From: Bin87 sp965204905
GTDB lineage: Bacteria; Chloroflexota; Dehalococcoidia; Lucifugimonadales; UBA3495
NCBI GenBank assembly: GCA_965204905.1
Contig: OZ242042.1
Span: forward strand, 1,364,001-1,428,000
DNA length: 64,000 nucleotides
Direction of reading: 5' to 3'
The translations under genes and the position numbers were made by a program. Shown here piece by piece: positions 57,234-64,000 of the stretch (the first letter of the stretch is position 1; each line of letters opens with the position of its first letter). The notes under the pieces are model-generated. The model did not search any database. It was given only the letters and a program-made list of their open reading frames with translations, and was not told the DNA's origin.

Positions 57234-57818
57234 ATGGCCCAGCAGACCAGCGTGGTAACCCCGGAGCGTTTTGCCCAGGGCATGACCTACGACGAATACA
57301 TGGAAAGCGTTAAAGTCAACAAGGCTCGCATCGAGGAGTATTACTCCAACGTGAGCCTGGAATCCGCCCAGACGGACGCCCTCAAGGAACTCACCAACGC
57401 GGAGGGCGGCCCGGCCCGGATGATGGTGATCGGTGAGGACTGGTGCGGCGACGTGGTGCGCGAGTTGCCGGTGCTGGCCCGCGTAGCTGAAGCTGCCGGC
57501 CTGGAGCTCCGCATTTTCCCTCGTGATGAAAACCACGACATCATGAACGAATTCCTCAAAGAGGGGAAGTACATGTCCATTCCGGTGGCCGTTTTCTATG
57601 ACCAAGGGCACGAGTACATCTGCCACTGGATTGAGCGCTCCGAAGCTGCCAACCGTGAGCAGGGAGAGATTGAAGCGGCCATCCGCGCGGAGGATCCCGA
57701 AATTTCGGACCAGGACTTCGGGCGGCAGCGGCGAGCCCGAACCTCAGCCCGCGCCGGCGATTGGCAGAAGGCCACCGTGGACGAACTGGTAGGCATGCTG
57801 CAAGAGCACGCGCACTAG
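57234..57818 (+). CDS. Thioredoxin-fold family protein with WCGD motif
   Basis: A thioredoxin-like protein of 194 residues (Thioredoxin_9 resemblance). The active-site region is EDWCGDVVRELPVL, where CGD replaces CxxC, so only one Cys is present. The cis-Pro is in MSIPVAVFYDQGH. A long helical N-terminus precedes the fold. The ribosome site AAGGAGGTGA is perfect, suggesting high expression. Confidence 0.82.
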   Translation: MAQQTSVVTPERFAQGMTYDEYMESVKVNKARIEEYYSNVSLESAQTDALKELTNAEGGPARMMVIGEDWCGDVVRELPVLARVAEAAGLELRIFPRDENHDIMNEFLKEGKYMSIPVAVFYDQGHEYICHWIERSEAANREQGEIEAAIRAEDPEISDQDFGRQRRARTSARAGDWQKATVDELVGMLQEHAH

Positions 57819-57849
57819 ACCATTTGTCCCACCTGTCGTTCACAAGAAA

Positions 57850-57878
57850 GTAGGGGCGGGTTTCAAACCCGCCCTTAC
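57850..57878. repeat. GC-rich palindromic repeat (PAL family), copy
   Basis: GTAGGGGCGGGTTTCAAACC followed by CGCCCTTAC; one outer pair differs (T for C). It lies between the convergent thioredoxin-like and purS genes. Confidence 0.85.
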
Positions 57879-57884
57879 CATGAG

Positions 57885-58139
57885 TTAGTCATGGAGTGGT
57901 TCTAAGGTGAACCGGAAATCCTCGATCACCGGGTTCGCCAGCAGTTGGTCGCACATTCCGGCGACAGCCTGCTCAGCCTCTTCCTGATCGTCGGCGTCCA
58001 GCCGAATCTCCAGGTACTTGCCGATGCGGACGTCGGACACGGCGTCGTAGCCGAGGCTGTGCAACCCGCCCATGACGGTTAGACCCTGTGGGTCGTTGAC
58101 GGCGGGTTTCAGAGTTACGTACACGCGGGCTAGAAACAC
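57885..58139 (-). CDS. purS: Phosphoribosylformylglycinamidine synthase subunit PurS
   Basis: An 84-residue subunit that joins PurL and PurQ in the FGAM synthase complex (VYVTLKPAVNDPQG, GYDAVSDVRIGKYLEI). purQ and purL are not in the window. It is the last gene of the leftward set begun by purB. Confidence 0.93.
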   Translation of the reverse strand: MFLARVYVTLKPAVNDPQGLTVMGGLHSLGYDAVSDVRIGKYLEIRLDADDQEEAEQAVAGMCDQLLANPVIEDFRFTLEPLHD

Positions 58140-58168
58140 GTTTCAGGTCCTTTTCGGATAGCGTTCGG

Positions 58169-59002
58169 CTACCCGCCCGAGGAGTCTGCCATCTGAACGC
58201 CGGTAGTGCAGGGCAAGCCGTTGGGAAACTCGGGCCCGGTGTTGCCCGGGAAGTACCGGAAAAACCGGGCGATGCGTTCGGGATCGACGCCCAACATTCG
58301 GTCCAGCACTCCCCAGGTGGTGAGCGCGACCATTCCTTCGGGGATGCGGTGGTAACGGCGGGCTATGGCGTATTCCTCGGCTAGTGGGATCGCTGCTACG
58401 GCATCGCGTAGCGCGTTGATCTCTGCCGGGTCTTTGAGGTTGTAGCTGATGATGATGTTGCCGTGTTCCAGGTTGTGAACCAGCAATTCGTCGGGCAGTG
58501 GGTAATTGTAAAATCCGCAGGCGCTCCAGGCGCTCCAATGCTGGCCCGAGGTTGGCGGCACGGTATTGTAGCCGCCGGGTACTATGTCGGAGATATGCAG
58601 TTGGATCGGGAAGTGGTCCCGGCTGGGCATGATGGCAGCGCGGACCGGCCCATCGGTCGCTGGCACTTCGCTGAATGAAGGGGTCTCCGGCGTCGGAGAC
58701 GGAGGTGGGACGGACGGAAGGGGCGGAGCTGGCACGTTGCCCAAAAGAGCGGTGGGTTCCGGCGTCGGTGAGGGAGCCACCGTCGGCTCAACTGCGGCGG
58801 TAATCGGCGGAGTTGCAACGACGGTGGACGGAGAGGTTGCGGTTGGAGACATCGCGGCAGTGGGTGTTGGCGTGGGGGCGCGGGTCGGCAGGGGTGTAGC
58901 AACGGGAACCGGGACGGTTGGAGCCGGTCCGGCCTGGCAACCCATCACCAGCAAAACCAGCATGGCGGTGAGGATTGCCGTCAACGCCCGCGCCAGCATC
59001 AT
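58169..59002 (-). CDS. DUF3105 lipoprotein
   Basis: A 277-residue protein with a lipobox (LVMGC) near residue 22, then a ~90-residue Pro/Thr/Val/Ala-rich linker, and a DUF3105 domain after residue 110 (YNTVPPTSGQHW, ACGFYNYPLPDELLVHNLEHG). The linker resembles cell-surface stalks. DUF3105 has no established function. It overlaps no neighbour but is 15 bases from the next DUF3105 gene. Confidence 0.88.
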   Translation of the reverse strand: MMLARALTAILTAMLVLLVMGCQAGPAPTVPVPVATPLPTRAPTPTPTAAMSPTATSPSTVVATPPITAAVEPTVAPSPTPEPTALLGNVPAPPLPSVPPPSPTPETPSFSEVPATDGPVRAAIMPSRDHFPIQLHISDIVPGGYNTVPPTSGQHWSAWSACGFYNYPLPDELLVHNLEHGNIIISYNLKDPAEINALRDAVAAIPLAEEYAIARRYHRIPEGMVALTTWGVLDRMLGVDPERIARFFRYFPGNTGPEFPNGLPCTTGVQMADSSGG

Positions 59003-59017
59003 CCGCGACGCGCAAAT

Positions 59018-59722
59018 TTAGGCCGGGTTCATAACGCCGCCCTGGGTGCAGGGAGCGCCGCCATTGGGAAATTCGGGGCTGAGCGTGCCCGAATAGGCGT
59101 CGAAAAAGGCTTCGATCCGGTCCTTTTGGATCCCGTCCATCGGCCCGTCAATGACGCCCCAAGTGGTCAGCGCCACGGTTCCCTCGGGAATCCTGTCGTA
59201 GAAACGGGCGACGCCCCAAAGGTTGGTTTTGCCAATGGAATCGAATACGTCCTCAAGTTCCTGGATCTGCTCCGGTTCCGTGAAGTTATAGCTGACCACG
59301 ATGTTGCCGTGTTCCATATTGTGGATGATGCGCTCGTCGGCCAGGATTTGGTCGGGGCCATAGAAACCGCAGGCTGCCCATCCGTTCCAGTGGCGACCGG
59401 AAGTCGGTGGCGTGGTGGAGTAACCCTCGCCGTTGCTCACTTGCTCAATGGTGTAGCTATCGGCAAAGTGCGCCCGATCTTCGGACGTATCGACTTGGGT
59501 GCCAATACCTTGCACGTAGCCATCCGCGCTGCCCTGGCCGATACCTCCGAAGTTCAACGGCAGGACCACCGGAGCCAGGAGCGCGCCGATGAAGAGCACG
59601 GCAATGACGGCGAACGATATGAGCAACCAACGGCTGCGGAACCCGCCCCCGGTGGCAATAGGTGGCGTGCGCCGGCTGGAGCGGCGGTCGGCCCGCCGGC
59701 GGCGGTGTCTGGACGGCGGCAA
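59018..59722 (-). CDS. DUF3105 membrane protein
   Basis: A 234-residue protein with an Arg-rich start, one hydrophobic segment around residues 32-52 and a DUF3105 domain outside (STTPPTSGRHW, CGFYGPDQILADERIIHNMEHG). It is a paralogue of the lipoprotein downstream. The pair lies between purC and purS in one direction. Confidence 0.88.
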   Translation of the reverse strand: MPPSRHRRRRADRRSSRRTPPIATGGGFRSRWLLISFAVIAVLFIGALLAPVVLPLNFGGIGQGSADGYVQGIGTQVDTSEDRAHFADSYTIEQVSNGEGYSTTPPTSGRHWNGWAACGFYGPDQILADERIIHNMEHGNIVVSYNFTEPEQIQELEDVFDSIGKTNLWGVARFYDRIPEGTVALTTWGVIDGPMDGIQKDRIEAFFDAYSGTLSPEFPNGGAPCTQGGVMNPA

Positions 59723-59753
59723 TTTACGCTCCCGAACCGGTGGCAGATGCGGG

Positions 59754-60656
59754 CTACAGGGATTGGCCGGTCAAAAGCCGGTAGGCCTGCCGGTACAGCG
59801 CGGCCGTTTGTTGCACCACGTCCTCGGGCAACTCGGGGGCCGGCGGCTCCTGGTTCCAGCCCTGAGAAGTCAAGTAGTCGCGCACAAACTGCTTGTCGTA
59901 GCTGGGCTGCGATTTGCCGGGCGCGTAGCCCTCGGCATCCCAGAACCGGCTGGAGTCGGGCGTGAGCAGTTCGTCAATCAGGATCAATTCGCCGTCCAGT
60001 GTCCCGAACTCCATCTTGGTGTCGGCCAGTACGATGCCGCGTTCCCTGGCGAAGTCGTGGGCGTAGAGATAGACCGCCTTGCTCACGTCCGCCAGCTTTT
60101 GCGCCATCTCAGCGCCGACCATGTCCACGACCTCGGCGTCGGACATGTTTTCGTCGTGGCCTTCTTCGGCCTTGGTGGTGGGAGTAAACAGCGGCTCCGG
60201 GAACAGGTCGCCTTCCACGAGTCCGGTGGGCATCTCCTTGCCCGACACGGTACCCTGCCGGCGGTATTCGCCCCAGGCTGACCCCGTGATATAGCCGCGC
60301 ACGATGCACTCAATGTCGATGCGCTCGGCCTTTTTCACCACCATGGCCTGCCGTCCGACGTTGTCCTCTGCGTAGGCGGGGTCAGACATGATCGGATTGT
60401 CGGCGTAGGGAGCGGCATCCGGCGAATCGGCCAGCGCGACCAGGTGGTTGGGCACGATGTGCTCGGTGAGATCGAACCAGAACGCGGACATGCCGTTGAG
60501 CGCTGCGCCTTTGTCGGGGATTCCGTTGGGCAGCACCACGTCGAAGGCGGATATGCGATCCGTAGCTACCATGAGCAGCAGGTCATCGGTCAACTGGTAG
60601 GTATCCCGGACCTTGCCGCGGTGCATTCGGTTGGACATTCGAGTTTCAATAATCAT
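59754..60656 (-). CDS. purC: Phosphoribosylaminoimidazolesuccinocarboxamide synthase
   Basis: This SAICAR synthase has 300 residues, longer than the ~240 of many bacteria but like the eukaryotic/archaeal-type form. Motifs are RGKVRDTYQL, DRISAFDVVLPNGIPDKGAAL, and ADTKMEFGTLDGELILIDELLTPDSSRFW. It follows purB by 36 bases. Confidence 0.95.
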   Translation of the reverse strand: MIIETRMSNRMHRGKVRDTYQLTDDLLLMVATDRISAFDVVLPNGIPDKGAALNGMSAFWFDLTEHIVPNHLVALADSPDAAPYADNPIMSDPAYAEDNVGRQAMVVKKAERIDIECIVRGYITGSAWGEYRRQGTVSGKEMPTGLVEGDLFPEPLFTPTTKAEEGHDENMSDAEVVDMVGAEMAQKLADVSKAVYLYAHDFARERGIVLADTKMEFGTLDGELILIDELLTPDSSRFWDAEGYAPGKSQPSYDKQFVRDYLTSQGWNQEPPAPELPEDVVQQTAALYRQAYRLLTGQSL

Positions 60657-60692
60657 GGCAATGCCCTGTACGCTGTGTCGAGTGTTACGGTT

Positions 60693-62006
60693 TTAGACTA
60701 GGACGGCGGCCGGCAACAGACCGATACGCTGGAAATTGTCGTCGATGTAACGGGTGTAGTAACCGTAATCGAACAGGGCATCCATTTCGCTTTCGGTGAG
60801 ATGCTCGGCTGCTTGAGGGTCCTTTTTGAGCAGTTGGCGGAAGTCCTGGGCATCATCCCAGGCGCACATGGCGTTGCGCTGTACGATGTCGTAAGCCTCC
60901 TCTCTTGAGAGGCCCTTTTCTTCCACCAGTGCGAGCAGGACCCGCTGGCTGAAGATGAGACCCCGGCTGCTCTCCAGGTTCTGCCACATCCGGTCAACGT
61001 CAACGCGGAGTCCGCTGATAACGTGGGTGAAGATGCTGAGTATGTAGTCTAGCATCAAGCAGGTGTCGGGAAGAATGATGCGCTCGGAGGAAGAATGACT
61101 GATGTCCCGCTCGCCCCAGAGGGCCACGTTTTCCAGCGCGGGCACAGCGTTGCCCCGGATGGTGCGGGCCAGGCCGCAGATTCGTTCGGTCAACTCCGGG
61201 TTGCGCTTGTGAGGCATGGAGGACGAGCCGGTTTGGCCCGCGCCGAAGGGTTCCTCTACCTCGTGAATCTCGGTGCGCTGCATCCCGCGAATCTCGGTGG
61301 CGAACTTTTCCAGCGAGGCGGCGACCAAGGCGCAAGTGGTGATGAAGTGGGCGTACCGGTCGCGCTGCACCACCTGGTTGGAAACCGGCGCCACCTTGAG
61401 GCCGAGATGGGCGCAGACCCGATCCTCGATGTGCGGCGGTATGGTGGCGTGGGTGCCGACCGCGCCGGAGACTTTGCCCACGCGGATTGACTCGCGCGCC
61501 GCTTCCATGCGCTCACGCTGGCGACGGAGTTCATCCCACCACAGGGCGAGCTTCAGGCCGAACGTCATCGGCTCGGCGTGGACGCCGTGGGTGCGCCCCA
61601 TCATCAGGGTGTCCTTGTGTCGTACCGCTTGCTCCTTAACGGCGTCGATGGCCGCATCAATTTCCTTGAGGAGCAGGTCGGCAGCGGCGACCATCTGGAG
61701 AGCCTGGCCGGTGTCCAGCATGTCCGAGGACGTCATCCCCAGGTGGAGCCAGCGGCCTTCCGGCCCGAGGGTTTCGGTGATGGAACGCAGAAACGCGGTG
61801 ACGTCGTGCCGAGTGGTCTCGAAAATCTCCATCATACGGTCGTGGTTGTAGGCCGCCGACCGCAGCGATTCCATGTCTTCCAGAGGGATGACGCCGGCTT
61901 CCGTCCACGCTTCGCAAACGGCCAGTTCCACGTCCAGCCACATCCGGTACTTATTTTCGTCCGACCAGACCCGCTTCATGTCGGGCCTGGAATATCGGTC
62001 AATCAC
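60693..62006 (-). CDS. purB: Adenylosuccinate lyase
   Basis: This enzyme splits SAICAR and adenylosuccinate, 437 residues. Blocks are MTSSDMLDTGQALQ, GRTHGVHAEPMTFGLK and the signature GSSSMPHKRNPE. The start is ATG at 62006, with an extended -10 at 62047. Confidence 0.96.
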   Translation of the reverse strand: MIDRYSRPDMKRVWSDENKYRMWLDVELAVCEAWTEAGVIPLEDMESLRSAAYNHDRMMEIFETTRHDVTAFLRSITETLGPEGRWLHLGMTSSDMLDTGQALQMVAAADLLLKEIDAAIDAVKEQAVRHKDTLMMGRTHGVHAEPMTFGLKLALWWDELRRQRERMEAARESIRVGKVSGAVGTHATIPPHIEDRVCAHLGLKVAPVSNQVVQRDRYAHFITTCALVAASLEKFATEIRGMQRTEIHEVEEPFGAGQTGSSSMPHKRNPELTERICGLARTIRGNAVPALENVALWGERDISHSSSERIILPDTCLMLDYILSIFTHVISGLRVDVDRMWQNLESSRGLIFSQRVLLALVEEKGLSREEAYDIVQRNAMCAWDDAQDFRQLLKKDPQAAEHLTESEMDALFDYGYYTRYIDDNFQRIGLLPAAVLV

Positions 62007-62046
62007 GACGCTGTCGCCTCCGCATGGGGGTTTTCAACAAGCAGGT

Positions 62047-62055
62047 ATTTTACCA
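62047..62055 (-). promoter_or_regulatory. Extended -10 promoter of purB (TGGTAAAAT)
   Basis: Minus-strand TGG TAAAAT, 40 bases before the purB ATG, after the stop of the upstream HAD gene. Confidence 0.5.
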
Positions 62056-62074
62056 TAGGGAGACGCCGAACCCG

Positions 62075-62758
62075 CTAGACTTGCGCGACATAACGGCGAA
62101 CCGCGTCGAGCACCGGGCCGAAATCGGTGAACGGCGTGAACGGTATGCCGGCGTCGCTGCACATCTCCGCCATTTGGCGATGGGCGAACACGGTGTCGGC
62201 GACCTCGCCGGCCTCGAAGTCGGAACGCCCGTCGCCGGCGAAAAACACGTGGTAGCCCTGCTCCTGGAATCGCCTCACCATGAGCGCCTTGCTGTTGCCC
62301 AGCTCCGGCGCGTCGGGGTAGGTAAAGTCGTAGGCATATTCGACGATGCGCCCGCCGCCATCGAACTCGGCGCGGACGGCGTGGACGGGCATGGTTGGGT
62401 AACCGGAGTCGTCCAGCAACGCTTGGATGTAGAAATCCAGGCCCTGACTGACGATGCACATGGGTGTTGAATTCTTTCGGCAAAAATCGGCCAGTTCTCC
62501 GAAATGCTGGCGGAAACAAGCCTGCTCGCGCACGTAGGCTTGCATCGTCGCTTTGTCCGCCTGCATCTCCCGGAAGGTGATCTCCTGGTACTCCTTGAGC
62601 GACAGTTCACCTTGCCGGAAGCGTTCGCGCACGTCGGTCCACGTGGGGCTGCCGAACCGGTGCAGCAGCAATTCTGCGACGTTCTGCGCCGCCGCGGTGT
62701 CGTCAAAGTCGGTGAGCACCGCCGGGGGCCGGCGGTAAGCCGGAGGAGAGCTAACCAC
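62075..62758 (-). CDS. HAD-IB family phosphatase, MtnX-like
   Basis: A 227-residue HAD phosphatase. The nucleophile motif is LTDFDDTAAAQN near residue 15, SQGLD is the second motif, and FFAGDGRSDFEAGEVAD the last. Its relation to MtnX points to a 2-hydroxy-3-keto-5-methylthiopentenyl-1-phosphate or serine-type phosphatase, but the substrate is unknown. It overlaps purE by eight bases. Confidence 0.85.
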   Translation of the reverse strand: MVSSPPAYRRPPAVLTDFDDTAAAQNVAELLLHRFGSPTWTDVRERFRQGELSLKEYQEITFREMQADKATMQAYVREQACFRQHFGELADFCRKNSTPMCIVSQGLDFYIQALLDDSGYPTMPVHAVRAEFDGGGRIVEYAYDFTYPDAPELGNSKALMVRRFQEQGYHVFFAGDGRSDFEAGEVADTVFAHRQMAEMCSDAGIPFTPFTDFGPVLDAVRRYVAQV

Positions 62759-63206
62759 GGAGGGATTGCCGATACCGCTCGACGGCCTCGCGGATGTCGT
62801 CGTGCTTGATGGCGAGGATCTGGGCGGCGTAGTAGGCGGCGTTGCGTGCGCCCCAACCGCCGACGGCCATGGCGGCCACCGGAATGCCCGGCGGCATCTG
62901 CGCCGTTGACAGCAATGCGTCCCATCCGTTGAGTTCGCTGGAGGTGAGGGGGATGCCGATGACGGGGAGCGTGGTCTGTGCGGCTAGTGCTCCTCCCAGG
63001 GCTGCGGAACCGCCGGCGGCTGCAATCAGCACTTCTAAGCCGCGCTCCCGCGCCGTGCTGGCGTATTCGTGGACTCGCTCGGGGGTGCGATGGGCGGACA
63101 TTACCCGGACTTCGTAGTCCACTCCCAAAGATTCCAGGGTGTTGAGGGTTGGTTGGACAGCCTCTTCGTCAGAGGCGCTGCCCATTACTACTCCTACCAG
63201 TGGCAA
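62751..63206 (-). CDS. purE: 5-(carboxyamino)imidazole ribonucleotide mutase PurE-like
   Basis: A PurE protein of 151 residues. The substrate loop MGSASDEE and SAHRTPER (with the catalytic His) are present. In the usual GGAAHLPG segment the sequence is GGSAALGG, so a second His is absent. It may be class I (mutase) or class II (AIR carboxylase); purK is not in the window. Confidence 0.93.
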   Translation of the reverse strand: MPLVGVVMGSASDEEAVQPTLNTLESLGVDYEVRVMSAHRTPERVHEYASTARERGLEVLIAAAGGSAALGGALAAQTTLPVIGIPLTSSELNGWDALLSTAQMPPGIPVAAMAVGGWGARNAAYYAAQILAIKHDDIREAVERYRQSLRG

Positions 63207-63272
63207 AGCTATTCTCCTTGTTGCCGCCGCGACTCCCGAACATTGCCGGGCAGAGATCGCGGTCAGGCTAAA

Positions 63273-63704
63273 TTACTCGTTGATTTCCGCGATGTCCCGG
63301 AACGCATCCAGCAAGGCTTTCTGGATGCTGTCCTCGTCATCGTCGATTTCTTCGTCCTCGACCATTACGTAGCCGGCGTCGTCGCTGTCGATTCCAACCC
63401 GGACTTCCAGTTCCACCGGCTCGCCGTCGTGCCAGTAGAGGGTGTACAGAATTTCGTCGGTGAGTTCGTCGAAATCGGAATCGTCGTCGCCCTCGAAATC
63501 GTACTGCCAGGAACGGTCCACGATTAGCCGCGCTCCGCCGTCCAGCAGAGCTTCGTTCATTTGGCCCAGCAGTTGCTCAATGTCCAACCCGTTGGCGAAC
63601 TTCTCCAGCAGGCCGCGGCGTTCGGCCATTTCCGCCATCTTGCGCCCGTAGCCCTCGTTGTCCACGCGGACCCGTAGGCGTCTCAGCTCATCCAGCCAGG
63701 GCAT
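63273..63704 (-). CDS. Hypothetical acidic protein, 143 aa
   Basis: I do not recognise it. It has a helical start and a strongly acidic C-terminal half (FEGDDDSDFDELTDE, EDEEIDDDEDS). The ATG at 63704 is taken as start because GGAGG stands eight bases upstream; a second ATG (63717) coincides with that site. It is separate from purE by 66 bases. Confidence 0.65.
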   Translation of the reverse strand: MPWLDELRRLRVRVDNEGYGRKMAEMAERRGLLEKFANGLDIEQLLGQMNEALLDGGARLIVDRSWQYDFEGDDDSDFDELTDEILYTLYWHDGEPVELEVRVGIDSDDAGYVMVEDEEIDDDEDSIQKALLDAFRDIAEINE

Positions 63705-63749
63705 TGACAGTTCCTCCATTCAGGGGTTCGGCGATTCAAGACCCGGCGC

Positions 63750-64000
63750 TCAGGCCCGAGCCTTCGGATTGCGCCCGTTAAAGTAACAGAATTCATCAAC
63801 GGCGCGAAAGTCCGGCAGGCTGAGACGGACGCGCAGCGCCTGCATAGCGTCCAGTAGGTCGATGTAGCACAGTCCCGGATGGCCCTGCTTCAAACCCGGC
63901 GGCAACATTCGCAACCGGCGCAAGGCGCGCTCGGTGTAGGGACTCCAGGGCGCGAAGAGGGTAGGCTCACGTAGCGTCAATAGATACGACGGCCATTCCC
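63750..64000 (-). CDS. Hypothetical protein, 5' end probably outside window
   Basis: The minus-strand frame is open from the right edge of the window to a stop at 63750. The visible end (GLCYIDLLDAMQALRVRLSLPDFRAVDEFCYF is the middle region) has no family I can name. The TTG at 63980 is possible as start but not needed, since the frame continues past the edge. Confidence 0.5.
   Translation of the reverse strand, partial: EWPSYLLTLREPTLFAPWSPYTERALRRLRMLPPGLKQGHPGLCYIDLLDAMQALRVRLSLPDFRAVDEFCYFNGRNPKARA

Noticed and set aside
3432..57878. CRISPR array interpretation of the GC-rich repeats
   Set aside because: The copies are single, spread over 54 kb, with no regular spacers and no cas genes.

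Overview
The window is a gene-dense piece of a bacterial chromosome of fairly high GC content, with about 75 protein genes, one tRNA gene and many short intergenic repeats. I see no rRNA, prophage, transposase or CRISPR array. The gene mix points to a Chloroflexota lineage close to SAR202/Dehalococcoidia. It includes F420-type luciferase-like oxidoreductases, a family III CoA-transferase, a PAC2-family protein, monomeric isocitrate dehydrogenase, an anchor-less SdhABE set, an 11-subunit Nuo operon without NuoEFG, and tandem DUF3105 proteins. This placement is an inference from gene content and was not tested by phylogeny.

Layout. 1-3.7 kb: the end of a histidine phosphatase, an SDR, an F420-type oxidoreductase, a PAC2 protein and tRNA-Met. 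3.7-9.2 kb: a small unknown, then a leftward set (alpha/beta hydrolase, CoA-transferase, rdgB, moaA, moaC), and a DUF7662-like gene followed by the remnant of a PIN toxin gene. 9.2-21.9 kb: one long rightward unit, nuoABCDHIJK, a DUF2007-like gene, nuoLMN, nadK and two tandem NUDIX genes. 22.0-25.6 kb: sdhA, sdhB and an HdrB/SdhE-like gene. 25.7-32.9 kb: an orphan, a HemL-like aminotransferase, mdh, icd and a gamma-glutamyltransferase. 33.3-37.1 kb: rpmH, rnpA, yidD, a PQQ-propeller lipoprotein, yidC and jag. 37.1-42.8 kb: purF, purM, a Gly/His-rich peptide gene, purH, an RNase H-like exonuclease and an SDR. 42.8-46.3 kb: unknown genes, including a duplicated PHYHYGP protein, then a SprT-like protein and a second luciferase-like oxidoreductase. 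46.3-51.5 kb: gamma-carbonic anhydrase, smpB, a C-terminal processing protease, an HMG-CoA-synthase-like/DUF35 fusion and a thiolase. 51.6-57.8 kb: minCDE, an MFS transporter, a second HemL-like aminotransferase, a monooxygenase and two thioredoxin-fold proteins. 57.9-64 kb (leftward): purE and a HAD phosphatase, then purB, purC, two DUF3105 proteins and purS, with two unknowns at the edge.

The main functional blocks are respiratory and TCA metabolism (Nuo, SdhABE, Mdh, Icd), de novo purine synthesis (purF, M, H, B, C, S, E), molybdopterin synthesis, membrane insertion and division-site placement. Several genes share a promoter pattern, an extended -10 reading TGCTATAAT, and a few start codons sit almost on the predicted transcription start. 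Three families of short repeats lie between genes and in places enter coding sequence. The most unusual points are the inner-arm covariation in a palindromic repeat family, the repeat inserted in frame in rdgB, the 107-bp overlap of yidC with jag, the HMGCS-like/DUF35/thiolase pair, and the duplicated PHYHYGP protein. I did not find one self-evident new defence or secretion system.
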